Source: Oribacterium sp.
Lineage (GTDB): Bacteria > Bacillota_A > Clostridia > Lachnospirales > Lachnospiraceae
Length of the DNA stretch: 64,000 bases
Reading direction: 5' to 3'
Assembly: GCA_004554245.1 (NCBI GenBank)
Contig: SFND01000013.1
Span: 28,600-92,599 of the forward strand
Both the position numbers and the translations under genes were made by a program. Shown in pieces: positions 8,029 to 16,616 of the stretch (position 1 is its first letter; every line of letters starts with the position of its first letter). A model generated the notes under the pieces. It was given only the letters and a program-made list of their open reading frames with translations. It was not told the DNA's origin and did no database searches.

Positions 8029-8897
8029 AAATAGCCTTCCCGTACGCCGTACCTGCTGACGAGCAGCTGCTGCGCCTGAAATACATGTGCGATGTGCTGC
8101 AGTACCAGGATGCCCGGTACCAGGGTATGAATCCGCTCCGGTTCGAGCTTCAGGATGAGATCAATCACGGCCTTATCCCCGCTGCAGAGGAAATCACAGA
8201 GGCCGTCCAGCTGCTCTGCCGTGATGCTGCGGCAGTCCTCCGAGCAGTGGTAGTAGACCCGCGCGAGCTTCAGCACGGCACGCGAGGTGCCACCGACACA
8301 GACCAGCAGCGGCCGGGCCTGCTGCCCGTCCGTGAGATAGATCGTTTCTTTCACCGTTTTCCGAATCCGCGCGAGGGACTTCTCTCCCGGCAGGATCTTC
8401 TTCACGCAGCGCCGGTAGAGGCTGAGTGAGCCGACCGGGAAGCTCTGGTAGTCCACCGGTTTTCCCTCGTCGAAGGTCACGATCTCCGAGCTCGCACCGC
8501 CGACATCGAGGAAGGCACCGCTCGACATGAAGAGCTCACGCATCGCACCGGTGTAGCCGAGAAGCGCCTCGTCCTCGCCGGACAGGATCTCGACCTGGTA
8601 GCCGGTCGCCGCCTGGATCACGGCGAGCGCCTGTGCTGTATTTGTAATATTTCGAAGCGAGGCCGTCGCGAAGACCCGCGCGCCCTCGATGTTCAGTGTC
8701 TGCAGAATCGTCCGGAAGCTGAGTAGACCCGCGCAGGCACACTCGATGCCCTCTGCGCTCAGTCTGCCATCCTCCACATAGCCGGCAAGACCCGCCATGA
8801 TCTTCTCCCGAAAGAGAATCTGAAAATCCTGCGCATTCGTTTCATACAGTGTAAGACGGATCGAGTTCGATCCGATGTCAATGATAGCCTGTTTCAT
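7977..8897 (-). CDS. ppx: Ppx/GppA phosphatase (exopolyphosphatase), short form
   Basis: A 306-residue actin-like fold phosphatase. It has the phosphate-1 motif IDIGSNSIRLTLYE at the N-terminus, SGEDEALLGYTGAM in the centre and the second loop DVGGASSEIVTFDEG near residue 140. It lacks the C-terminal HD-type domains of E. coli Ppx, as in many short Firmicute members. These enzymes remove terminal phosphate from polyphosphate or hydrolyse pppGpp. The start MKQAIIDIG is backed by AGAGAGGGG; an extension upstream has no support. It overlaps ppk1 by 52 bp, placing synthesis and breakdown of polyphosphate in one transcript. Confidence 0.9.
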   Translation of the reverse strand: MKQAIIDIGSNSIRLTLYETNAQDFQILFREKIMAGLAGYVEDGRLSAEGIECACAGLLSFRTILQTLNIEGARVFATASLRNITNTAQALAVIQAATGYQVEILSGEDEALLGYTGAMRELFMSSGAFLDVGGASSEIVTFDEGKPVDYQSFPVGSLSLYRRCVKKILPGEKSLARIRKTVKETIYLTDGQQARPLLVCVGGTSRAVLKLARVYYHCSEDCRSITAEQLDGLCDFLCSGDKAVIDLILKLEPERIHTLVPGILVLQHIAHVFQAQQLLVSRYGVREGYLCKRILRNDTDTPRTEN

Positions 8898-9050
8898 GTA
8901 CACCCCTCTCTGGCCGTTCCGGCGACCGTTCACTTTTTTCTAATTATAGTCCAGTCATAAGCCAGCAAACATAAAGATATCGTCGAATTGTAAAGTTCAC
9001 ACTTTGGGCTATGTAAAATTTAAGTAAATTCAGTCGACAAAGACAGTCAG

Positions 9051-9105
9051 AACCCCGGAGGACCGCAGCGGAGTCCTGTGTTTCCGCTGGCTGCCCTCCG
9101 GGGCT
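9051..9105. terminator. GC-rich hairpin after the glycerophosphodiesterase gene, relative of the long-hairpin repeat
   Basis: ACCCCGGAGG and CCTCCGGGGCT arms enclose about 30 nt. Read on the minus strand it lies about 12 nt after the ugpQ-like stop and would act as a terminator, although the following T tract is weak. The interior AGCGGAAACACAGGACTCCG resembles AGCAGAAACACAGTACTCCG in the 5635-5862 element. Confidence 0.55.
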
Positions 9106-9116
9106 CTGTACATTAG

Positions 9117-9851
9117 CTACATCATATCTCTTACAGCAATCGCGATGTCCGGATAATTCGTGATCACCGCGGTGACGCCGGCGTCGATGAGCATCTTCAT
9201 GTCGGCGCGCTCGTTGACCGTCCAGACACGGGTCTTAAGGCCGCTCGCGAGGTACTCCGAGAGGAACTCCGCCATCTTCACGTGATATACGGCCGGGTGG
9301 AGTCCATCCACCCCGCTCTTCGCTGCATAGTCGTCCACACGCAGGATGACATCACTGAAGAGATACGCGGTTTCGGCGTCCGGCACAATGGACTTCAGCT
9401 TCTGCACGCTGTAGTGATTGAAGGACGAATAGATCACACGATCCTTCATCCCGGTCTCCTCCACGATGGCCGCCACCTTTTTCTCGATCTCCGGGTACCA
9501 GTAAATCCCTGTTTTCAGTTCGATATTGACGGCTATACCCGATGGTCTGACCGCGTCGAGCACCTCTCGCAAGGTCGGTATGCGCGCGTCCCGATACTTC
9601 GCGAAGCGCTCCCGGAGGACCACCATCTCCTTCAACTCCTGAAGGGTGAAGTCCTTGACGAAGCCACTCTGCCCGGTGACACGATCCACCGTTTCATCAT
9701 GGATGACCACCGGAACGCCGTCCTTCGACAGCTGTACGTCCAGCTCGATGCCATCCGCGCCCTGTTCGATGGCGAGCAGAAATGCTTCGAGTGTGTTCTC
9801 CGGTGCATAACCGCTCGCGCCTCTGTGTGCAAAAACTTCTGTCTTACTCAT
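9117..9851 (-). CDS. ugpQ: Glycerophosphodiester phosphodiesterase
   Basis: A 244-residue cytosolic GDPD-fold enzyme that hydrolyses glycerophosphodiesters from phospholipid breakdown to glycerol-3-phosphate and an alcohol. The metal and catalytic motifs are clear: AHRGASGYAPENT (residues 8-20), ELDVQLSKDG and VIHDETVDRVT. Length is normal. It starts 13 bp after the ABC binding-protein gene with AGAGGC before the ATG, so it is the last gene of the ugp-type operon. The pairing with a UgpBAEC-like importer supports uptake of glycerol-3-phosphate and its diesters. Confidence 0.92.
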   Translation of the reverse strand: MSKTEVFAHRGASGYAPENTLEAFLLAIEQGADGIELDVQLSKDGVPVVIHDETVDRVTGQSGFVKDFTLQELKEMVVLRERFAKYRDARIPTLREVLDAVRPSGIAVNIELKTGIYWYPEIEKKVAAIVEETGMKDRVIYSSFNHYSVQKLKSIVPDAETAYLFSDVILRVDDYAAKSGVDGLHPAVYHVKMAEFLSEYLASGLKTRVWTVNERADMKMLIDAGVTAVITNYPDIAIAVRDMM

Positions 9852-9864
9852 GTTCTGCCTCTTA

Positions 9865-11322
9865 TTAACCGTTCACGAGATTGTACTCGGTGATGGACTT
9901 GTTGATCTTATCGGCCATGTTCTTGACTGCAGTGTCCACATCCTCCTTGCCGTTCAGCATCGCCTCGATCTCGGACTCAACGGTTGCACGTGCCTCCGGG
10001 AAGACGCTTAAGAGTGCGCCGCAGTACTTCGGTGAAGAATCGTGGAGCTGGTCGATCGCGGTTTCAAACTGCGGATACTTCGCGATGTTGTCCTTGAAGA
10101 CCTGCTCGTCCTGTGCCTTCGTGGTCACCGGGAAGTAGCCGGTCTGCTCGTTCCAGTACGCCTGCGACTCTGGAGAGATCAGGAACTTGACGAACTCCCA
10201 GGTCGCACGAAGCTTCTTCGGGTCGTTGTTGTTGAGTGCCCAGAGGGATGCACCACCGATGGAGACACCGCCCTCATCGCTGGACTTGATCTTCGGGAAG
10301 TATGCCGTACCTACCTCGAACTTGCCGTTGACATCCTGAAGGATCTGCTTCAGCGAGGCCGTGGAGCCGAGGGTGATGGCGGACTTGCCGGCAGAGAAAT
10401 CGGCGAGTCCGGAATCGCCGCCCTTGCCGACGATCGGTGCATAGCCATCCTTGTTCAGCTTCTGCCACTCGGTGAGGATGTTCTTCGCCGCGCCGTTCTG
10501 ATCGAAAGCAACGGCGGTCGCTGCTGCGTCACGGCCGTTGCCGTTGTCTGCATACGCGAGCCCCTGCTTGCCGATGAACTGCTCGAAGAACCAGCCGTAG
10601 ATACCGAGGGACATCGCTTCCGCTGCGCCGCCCTTCGTCGTCAGCTGCTCACCGATCTGGTCGATCGCCTCGAGGCTGTCCGGGATCTCCGTGATGCCGG
10701 CCTTCTCGAACATATCCTTGTTGTAGTACATGATCGGGGTCGAGGAGTTGAACGGCATGGAGTAGAGCTGGTTGTCGATGGTGTAGTATGCCGCAAGGTT
10801 CGGCTCGATCGCGGATACGTCATACTGATCAGCGTCGACCATGCCCTGCATCGGGACGATCCAGCCGGACTCGATCATGAAGCGGGTACCGATCTCATAC
10901 ACCTGTACGAGGTCTGCGCCCATGTTGCCCATCTGTGCGCTCTTCAGCTTGTTGAGGGAGTCGTCATAGGAGCCCTGGTACTGTGCGTCTACCGTGATGC
11001 CGTACTCATTTTCGTCGTTGAACTTTTTTACGAGGGTATCGATCGCCTGGCCATTGACACCGCCCATGGAGTGCCAGAAGGTGATGGTGGTGCCGTTTAC
11101 GTCCTTCGCATCCGCCATATCAACGCTTGCTGCTGCGGCTGCCTCGGTAGTTTCCGCCTCACTCTGTGCAGCGGTCTCCGCGGCTGTGGTCTGGTCGCCT
11201 GCATTGGCCGCCGTCGTCGCTGGTGCCGCATCTGTCGCGGCTGGTGTTCCGTTTCCACAGCCGGCCATCATGGCAGCGGTCATGGATGTTGCAAGCACTA
11301 AGGATAATGCTCTCTTTTTCAT
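9865..11322 (-). CDS. ugpB: Glycerol-3-phosphate-type ABC transporter substrate-binding lipoprotein
   Basis: A 485-residue extracellular solute-binding protein of family 1. Residues 1-21 are a lipoprotein signal with the lipobox MAGC, followed by a long Ala/Thr/Glu linker to about residue 75. The mature domain starts TTITFWHSMGGVNGQAIDTL, which resembles UgpB (WHSM and GQ). Other typical segments are MPFNSSTPIMYYNKD and GKSAITLGSTASLKQIL. Its operon partners (two permeases, an MsbA-independent UgpC-type ATPase and a glycerophosphodiesterase) support glycerol-3-phosphate or glycerophosphodiesters as substrate. The gap of 110 bp before it contains a small palindrome and could carry internal regulation. 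Confidence 0.9.
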   Translation of the reverse strand: MKKRALSLVLATSMTAAMMAGCGNGTPAATDAAPATTAANAGDQTTAAETAAQSEAETTEAAAAASVDMADAKDVNGTTITFWHSMGGVNGQAIDTLVKKFNDENEYGITVDAQYQGSYDDSLNKLKSAQMGNMGADLVQVYEIGTRFMIESGWIVPMQGMVDADQYDVSAIEPNLAAYYTIDNQLYSMPFNSSTPIMYYNKDMFEKAGITEIPDSLEAIDQIGEQLTTKGGAAEAMSLGIYGWFFEQFIGKQGLAYADNGNGRDAAATAVAFDQNGAAKNILTEWQKLNKDGYAPIVGKGGDSGLADFSAGKSAITLGSTASLKQILQDVNGKFEVGTAYFPKIKSSDEGGVSIGGASLWALNNNDPKKLRATWEFVKFLISPESQAYWNEQTGYFPVTTKAQDEQVFKDNIAKYPQFETAIDQLHDSSPKYCGALLSVFPEARATVESEIEAMLNGKEDVDTAVKNMADKINKSITEYNLVNG

Positions 11323-11407
11323 TTTCCTCCTCCGTAATCGTGGGATTACGCAATGTGATATATAGAATCGGGACGGTCCCGTTTCTAATGTGATATTTCA
11401 AGTTTAT

Positions 11408-11420
11408 GGGGTCTGACCCC
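11408..11420. repeat. GGGGTCTGACCCC palindrome (single)
   Basis: A perfect arm palindrome between the ugpE stop and the ugpB start, followed after 2 bp by CATTGGCC. It is a member of the GGGGTCWGACCCC family seen about ten times in the window. It could work as an intercistronic hairpin that alters ugpB expression relative to the permeases. Confidence 0.7.
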
Positions 11421-11432
11421 ACCATTGGCCTG

Positions 11433-12350
11433 TTATCCCTTCACCGCACCCGAGAACATGCCGCGGATGAGCTGCTTCTGACCGATGATGAAGATCGAGA
11501 TCGACGGGATGATGATCATCACAACGCCGGCAATCATCAGGGTGATGGACTGGGAATCGACGCTGTCGAGCATGCTGATACCGATCTGGACGGTCCGCAT
11601 GCGGTTCGAGCCGGTGACGAGCAGCGGCCACATGTACATGTTCCAGGCATTGATGAAGGTGTAGACAGCCATCGCGCCGATCGCGGATTTCGTGAGCGGA
11701 ATCAGGATCTTCACGATGAAGCACAGGTTGCTGCAGCCGTCGAGCTTCGCGGACTCATAGAGTGACTTCGGGAAGCTCATGTAGAACTGTCGAAACAGGA
11801 AGATGCCCATCGCAGAGGTCAGGTATGGGATGATCAGCACCGGGTAGCTGTCGAGCATGCCCCAGCCGGCCACCGTCAGGTAGTTCGAGATGATCGTCGC
11901 CTCGCCCGGCACCATCATGGTTGCCATGACGAGCGCGAACAGGATGCCCTGGCCCGGGAACTCGAGGAACGAGAAGGCGAAGGCCGCGAGTGAGCAGGAA
12001 ATGATCTGTCCGAAGGTGATCGTGCCCGCGACAAGGAACGAATTCACGATGAAGCGGAGGAGCGGCACCGTGGTCAGCGCCTCCGAGAAGTTCCGGAGTG
12101 TCGGGTGCTTCGGAACGAGATTGAGCTCGGTGGTGAAGAGCTCGTTCGACGGCATCAGCGCGATACTGATGGCGTACAGCAGCGGGAGGAGGACAATGAT
12201 GGCGAACACAACATTGGCACCCAGCCTGAGCGCAGTCCGTGCCCGGCGGCGTGCCAGCGCCCGCGCATTCATCTCGTTTTTCAGTGTCAGCAGCTCACTG
12301 GCTGACATCCTGCCTTCCATCGGAATTACCATACTTTCGATTTGACTCAT
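11433..12350 (-). CDS. ugpE: Glycerol-3-phosphate-type ABC transporter permease
   Basis: A 305-residue inner membrane permease of the MalG/UgpE type with about six helices. After a cytosolic N-terminus of some 40 residues come VVFAIIVLLPLLYAISIAL and further helices. The EAA loop is YESAKLDGCSNLCFIVKILIPLTK, with the usual A-x-x-DG core, which docks on the ATPase. The ATG overlaps the ugpA stop by one base (TGATG), so translation is coupled. It forms the membrane channel with UgpA. Confidence 0.93.
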   Translation of the reverse strand: MSQIESMVIPMEGRMSASELLTLKNEMNARALARRRARTALRLGANVVFAIIVLLPLLYAISIALMPSNELFTTELNLVPKHPTLRNFSEALTTVPLLRFIVNSFLVAGTITFGQIISCSLAAFAFSFLEFPGQGILFALVMATMMVPGEATIISNYLTVAGWGMLDSYPVLIIPYLTSAMGIFLFRQFYMSFPKSLYESAKLDGCSNLCFIVKILIPLTKSAIGAMAVYTFINAWNMYMWPLLVTGSNRMRTVQIGISMLDSVDSQSITLMIAGVVMIIIPSISIFIIGQKQLIRGMFSGAVKG

Positions 12351-13213
12351 CAGTAACTTACTCCCTTCTTCTCGAGACGGAACATCACCAGCGTGATCAG
12401 CATGATGATGACAAACAGGATGACCGACTGCGCCGATGCATTGCCAAAGCGGTAGTTAAAAAACGCGTCGCGGTAGATCGAGTAAACGATGACATTGGTC
12501 GATTCGCTCGGGCCGCCCTCGGTCAGCAGCTTGATCTGTCCGAAGGACTGGAAGGCCTGGATGATGTTGACGACCAGCGTGTAAAACATGATCGGAGAGA
12601 GTCCCGGCAGCGTCAGGCTGAAGAACTGCTGTACGCCGCTCGCGCCGTCGACTGATGCACGCTCGTAGATGGTTTCGTCGATGTTGCCGAGCCCGGCGGA
12701 GAAATACAGGAAGTTGATACCGCTGTTCAGCCAGGCGGTGAGGATCGCTACACAGTAGAGTGCCGTGGCCGGATCGTTCAGCCAGTTGATGTCGAGGCCG
12801 AGAAGCTTGTTCACGATGCCGACCGCCGGGTGCAGCATGATCTTGAAGATCATCGCCGCAGAACTCGACGCGATGGCCATCGGAAGGGCGTAGGCCGTAC
12901 TGAAGGCCCGGATCCCCGGGAATGCCCGATTGCAGAGCACCGCCGCCGTGAGACCGAGAACCATGCTGCCGAAAACGACGATGACGACGAAGATGAGCGT
13001 CACCTTCAGACTGTTCAGAAAGGAGGCCGATCTCAGAAGATCGGTATAATTCTGAAGTCCCACGAAGAGCTTCGCCTGCCCCATCTTGTTCGTCATGAAG
13101 AGGCTGAGATAAAGCGTTTTAAAAAACGGATAAAAGAGAAAGACGGCAAAGATCAGAAGACTCGGCACCAGATAGAGGTACGAGGTCAGTGGAACATGCT
13201 TTCTTTTTCCCAT
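12350..13213 (-). CDS. ugpA: Glycerol-3-phosphate-type ABC transporter permease
   Basis: A 287-residue permease of the MalF/UgpA type, six predicted helices, starting SYLYLVPSLLIFAVFLFYPF. The EAA loop is YERASVDGASGVQQFFSLTLPGLSP. The start MGKRKHVP has AAAGGAG 8 bp upstream; a GTG three codons earlier would overlap that ribosome site. It begins 2 bp after the ugpC stop and overlaps ugpE by one base. Partner of UgpE in the membrane channel. Confidence 0.93.
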   Translation of the reverse strand: MGKRKHVPLTSYLYLVPSLLIFAVFLFYPFFKTLYLSLFMTNKMGQAKLFVGLQNYTDLLRSASFLNSLKVTLIFVVIVVFGSMVLGLTAAVLCNRAFPGIRAFSTAYALPMAIASSSAAMIFKIMLHPAVGIVNKLLGLDINWLNDPATALYCVAILTAWLNSGINFLYFSAGLGNIDETIYERASVDGASGVQQFFSLTLPGLSPIMFYTLVVNIIQAFQSFGQIKLLTEGGPSESTNVIVYSIYRDAFFNYRFGNASAQSVILFVIIMLITLVMFRLEKKGVSY

Positions 13214-13215
13214 GC

Positions 13216-14358
13216 TTACCACTCCTTTCTATAGAGAAGATTCTCCTCGGTTTCCATGTCGAAGACGTGGGCACGATCCATATCGAAGTAGAGCCGGAGC
13301 TTCTCTCCCACCTGCGTCTGGTTCGTCGGCTTCAGACGAACGGCACAGGTCGCCTGCTGTTCATCGAAATAGAGGATGACCTCGGAACCGAGCATCTCAC
13401 GCGTCACGACCGTCTCCTCGACATCGACGCTGTTCTCCGCGAAGCCGCCCTCAAGGGCATCTGCTTCTTCATAGATGTCCTCCGGACGGATGCCGAGGAT
13501 CACGCGGCGACCATCGTACTTTTCTCCGATGTGGCGTGCATGCTGGCCGGTGAGGTAGACCTTTCGGATCGGGCCGGTGCCGGCGAAGATGAGTGCGGTG
13601 CGGTCCCGTTCGACTGAAACATCACACTCGATGAAGTTCATCGACGGAGAGCCCACGAAACCGGCCACAAATTTATTGATCGGGTTATCGTAGATCTGCT
13701 GTGGTGTGTCTACCTGCTGGATGAGACCGTCCTTCATCACGACGATCTTCGTGCCGAGGGTCATCGCCTCGGTCTGGTCATGGGTGACGTAGATGATGGT
13801 CGTGTTCAGCTGCTTATGCAGCTTCTGGAGCTCGACGCGCATCTGCCCACGCAGCTTCGCATCGAGGTTACTGAGCGGCTCATCCATGAGAAAGGCCTTC
13901 GGCTGCCGTACGATGGCGGCGCCGATCGCGACACGCTGCTTCTGTCCGCCGGAGAGTGCGACCGGCTTCCGATCGAGCAGCTGCCCGATCTCCAGGATAT
14001 CCGCCACCTCGCGCACCTTCCGGTCGATCTCCTGCTTCGGCAGCTTCCGAACCTTCAGTGCATACGCGATATTTCCATACACCGTCATGTTCGGGTACAG
14101 CGCGTAATTCTGGAAGACCATCGACATATCCCGCTCACCCGGCTCCAGGTAGTTGCAGAGGTTTCCATCGATCCACAGCTCCCCATCCGTGATCTCCTCG
14201 AGCCCCGCGATGAGACGAAGCGTCGTCGACTTACCGCATCCGGATGGTCCGACGAACACCACGAACTCATGATCATGGATGTCGAGGTTAAAATCCTTTA
14301 CGCCATAATGCGTTGCATCAAATTGCTTACAGACATTTCGAAGTGCAATTTCTGCCAC
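13216..14358 (-). CDS. ugpC: Glycerol-3-phosphate-type ABC transporter ATPase
   Basis: A 380-residue ATPase of the MalK/UgpC group. It has GPSGCGKSTTLR (Walker A, near residue 38), FQNYALYPNMTV (Q loop), LSGGQKQRVAIGAAI (signature), FLMDEPLSNLD (Walker B) and VTHDQ (switch). The last 140 residues form an OB-fold regulatory domain (LGIRPEDI). I place the start at GTG (14356-14358) because AAAGGAGGATATAGA precedes it; the longer frame upstream is not protein-like. It is the first gene of the operon ugpC-A-E-B-Q. The specific substrate is inferred from neighbours; MalK/MsmK-like ATPases can also serve sugar importers. Confidence 0.93.
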   Translation of the reverse strand: MAEIALRNVCKQFDATHYGVKDFNLDIHDHEFVVFVGPSGCGKSTTLRLIAGLEEITDGELWIDGNLCNYLEPGERDMSMVFQNYALYPNMTVYGNIAYALKVRKLPKQEIDRKVREVADILEIGQLLDRKPVALSGGQKQRVAIGAAIVRQPKAFLMDEPLSNLDAKLRGQMRVELQKLHKQLNTTIIYVTHDQTEAMTLGTKIVVMKDGLIQQVDTPQQIYDNPINKFVAGFVGSPSMNFIECDVSVERDRTALIFAGTGPIRKVYLTGQHARHIGEKYDGRRVILGIRPEDIYEEADALEGGFAENSVDVEETVVTREMLGSEVILYFDEQQATCAVRLKPTNQTQVGEKLRLYFDMDRAHVFDMETEENLLYRKEW

Positions 14359-14648
14359 TCTATATCCTCCTTTGCAGTCATCTGGACTGCACCTTCTTTT
14401 TTCGGAACTGGCTTTCCAGCCAGGTGCAGCTCCGCCTGCTACAGCCGAACAGCTTATGAAATCTGCAGAGCAGAGATTCTCTGTTTCGACAGCGGAACGT
14501 TCGCACGCCCCATATATAACCACATCGGACGGGATGGCATCTATCATGCTGTCGCTAAATTTACGTAAAATAGAGGTAAGGCGGTAGCGGATACCTGCAA
14601 GTAACAGTTCAGACAGGCAGGGGACTGTTCCAACTTCAAAATATGTGA

Positions 14649-14677
14649 TTGCTTATTTCCTATAAATACGCTATACT
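14649..14677 (+). promoter_or_regulatory. Promoter of tRNA-Cys
   Basis: TTGCTT (14649-14654), a 17-bp spacer and TATACT (14672-14677), a good sigma-70-type promoter about 38 bp before the tRNA. Confidence 0.75.
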
Positions 14678-14715
14678 ATGGGAAGTCGAAAAACGATGCA
14701 CTGCATCGCAGATAT

Positions 14716-14786
14716 GGCGAGATAGCCAAGTGGTAAGGCATGGGTCTGCAACACCCTGAGCGCCGGTTCGAATCCGACTCTCGCCT
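14716..14786 (+). tRNA. tRNA-Cys (GCA)
   Basis: A 71-nt cloverleaf: acceptor GGCGAGA paired with TCTCGCC, D-arm GCC/GGC, anticodon loop CTGCAAC with anticodon GCA, T-loop TTCGAAT, and T73 discriminator as expected for cysteine. CCA is not encoded. The T-stem has one mismatch (second pair, C opposite A) and the anticodon stem has a T-T at its outer pair. It has its own promoter and terminator, so it is a monocistronic gene. Confidence 0.93.
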
Positions 14787-14790
14787 CGAA

Positions 14791-14830
14791 AAAAAGAGGA
14801 CATCTACTGTACAGTAGATGTCCTCTTTTT
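14791..14830 (+). terminator. Terminator of tRNA-Cys
   Basis: A perfect hairpin: the AAAAAGAGGACATCTACTGT arm is followed directly by its complement ending in TCCTCTTTTT. T tracts on both strands make it bidirectional. Confidence 0.93.
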
Positions 14831-14934
14831 GTATTCTCAGAACAGCCAGAGCGCCGAATGCTTTAAGTCGGAGAACTGATGAGCTGTTCATAACGTGGCT
14901 TGTTCCTTCTCCATCAGCAGTCGCGCATTGCAAG

Positions 14935-15114
14935 CTATTTATACAGCGGGATGACTTCGATCGTCGTCTGTGCGATCTCGATCGTCTCTTCTTCCTCTAG
15001 GGTGACGATGATAAAGCGTTCTGCTTCTTCAAATGAACGGGACAGCTTCACGAGATTATCGATCAAAAAGAAAAGTTGTCGTCGACTATACTCGACGGCT
15101 TTGATTCTGACCAC
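14935..15114 (-). CDS. Possible small protein or gene remnant (GTG start, 59 codons)
   Basis: A short minus-strand frame read from GTG, directly after an in-frame TAG, ending LYK and containing the acidic run TLEEEETIEIAQTTIEVIP. Its amino acid balance looks protein-like, and it fills an otherwise empty 370-bp gap between the tRNA terminator and the RlmI-like gene. There is no ribosome site before the GTG, and the frame continues upstream of the TAG with plausible residues, so it may be the tail of a decayed gene. I recognise no family. Confidence 0.3.
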   Translation of the reverse strand: MVRIKAVEYSRRQLFFLIDNLVKLSRSFEEAERFIIVTLEEEETIEIAQTTIEVIPLYK

Positions 15115-15175
15115 CTAAAGAAGTAGGTAGCCAGCTCTCTGGATCTTCTGGCTGAACGGTTCCGAAAGAAAAAAT

Positions 15176-15206
15176 GGCCAGCCCTTTTCATCGGGCTGAC
15201 CTCTTT
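15176..15206 (-). terminator. Terminator after the RlmI-like gene
   Basis: On the minus strand GGTCAGCCC and GGGCTGGCC pair around an 8-nt loop and are followed by ATTTTTTC. It begins a few bases after the methyltransferase stop codon. Confidence 0.85.
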
Positions 15207-15207
15207 T

Positions 15208-16434
15208 TTACTTCTCGTCACATACCTGGAAGATATAGAACTTGAGATAATAAGAGTTTTCATCACCAGACCAGAGGATCGGGTGATCGCAGGCCTGGGT
15301 GCGGTACTCGATCTGGCGGAGGCGACGATGTACGGAGCCGGCCGCTTCCGCGATGGTCTTCGTGAAGAGCTCCGGTGTCATGAAGTGGCTGCAGCTGCAG
15401 GTGGCGAAGTAGCCACCATCCTTCACAAGCTTCAGGCCCTGCATGTTGATCTCGCGGTAGCCGCGGATCGCGGCCTTCGTCGCCTCGCGGGACTTCGTAA
15501 AGGCCGGCGGGTCGAGGATGACGACGTCGTACTTCTCGCCGCGCGCATTCAGCTTCGGCAGCTCGTCGAGCACATCCGCCACACGGAAATGCACGGTGTC
15601 CTCGAGATGGTTTCGCTTCGCATTCGCCGTCGCCTGCTGGATCGCGAGCTCCGAGATATCGAGGCCCTCGACCTCCGCTGCGCCCGCGATGCCGGCATTT
15701 AGCGCGAAGGTACCCATGTGCGTGAAGCAGTCGAGGACGCGCTTCCCCTTACAGATCCGCTGCATCGCCCGCCGATTATACTTCTGATCGAGGAAAAATC
15801 CGGTCTTCTGTCCATTCACGACATCGACCATATACTTGACGCCATTCTCCGTGATCTCGACATTCGTGTCAAACTCCGGGCCGATGAAGCCCTTATACAC
15901 GTCCATGCCTTCCTTCTTTCGAACCGGCGCGTCACTCCGCTCGTAGATGCCGCGGATGTGGATGCCGTCTTCCCGGAGGATCTCCACGAGATCCTCGAGA
16001 ATCATCGGCTTCAGACGATCTATGCCGAGTGCGAGCGACTCCACCACCAGCACATCCTCATATTTATCGACCGTGAGTCCCGGCAGCCAGTCCGCCTCAC
16101 CGAAGATCACACGGCAGGCATCCGTATCCTCGCCCATGACGGTCTTCCGGTATTCCCACGCTGCCTTCACGCGATCACGCAGAAATTCCGCGTCGATCGG
16201 CTCCTTCCGCCAGCGGCTCAGCATCCGCACGCGGATCTTCGAGTTGTGGTTGATGAAGCCATAGCCCATGAAGAAGCCGTCGAAATCCTCTACGCGGACG
16301 ATATCCCCGTTCGCGTAGTCACCTGCGTACTGGTCGATTTCATTGTCGAAAACCCAGGCACCGCCCGCCTTGATCGTGCGGCCCTCGCCCTTACGCAGAA
16401 TCACCTTTCCATCTGAAACCAATGATGTTCCCAT
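15208..16434 (-). CDS. Class I SAM-dependent rRNA methyltransferase, RlmI/RlmK type
   Basis: A 408-residue enzyme. Residues 1-75 form a PUA RNA-binding domain (GGAWVFDNEID), then a linker and an EEHEE-type region, and residues 215-380 a Rossmann methyltransferase domain with VLDCFTHMGTFALNAG (motif I) and DVVILDPPAFTKS (catalytic motif IV). This is the architecture of RlmI, which makes 5-methylcytosine in 23S rRNA. GAGAGGTG precedes the chosen ATG; a GTG two codons earlier would overlap it. It is monocistronic with its own terminator. The modified base is inferred from family only. Confidence 0.9.
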   Translation of the reverse strand: MGTSLVSDGKVILRKGEGRTIKAGGAWVFDNEIDQYAGDYANGDIVRVEDFDGFFMGYGFINHNSKIRVRMLSRWRKEPIDAEFLRDRVKAAWEYRKTVMGEDTDACRVIFGEADWLPGLTVDKYEDVLVVESLALGIDRLKPMILEDLVEILREDGIHIRGIYERSDAPVRKKEGMDVYKGFIGPEFDTNVEITENGVKYMVDVVNGQKTGFFLDQKYNRRAMQRICKGKRVLDCFTHMGTFALNAGIAGAAEVEGLDISELAIQQATANAKRNHLEDTVHFRVADVLDELPKLNARGEKYDVVILDPPAFTKSREATKAAIRGYREINMQGLKLVKDGGYFATCSCSHFMTPELFTKTIAEAAGSVHRRLRQIEYRTQACDHPILWSGDENSYYLKFYIFQVCDEK

Positions 16435-16616
16435 AGTCACCTCTCTTTTTTCCTGATTTGCAATTTAGCGCACTTGTGTTATGATTGCAAGCAATTTAGA
16501 AGTGTTTCTGCGCGCTTTTTCGAGGCCAATGCAGACGGCAGTGCTGCGGCACCCGCCCGCGACATCCACGAGCCGCGCGACCCGGCGATTCCGAGGCGTT
16601 TTCAGAGAGGTTTACT

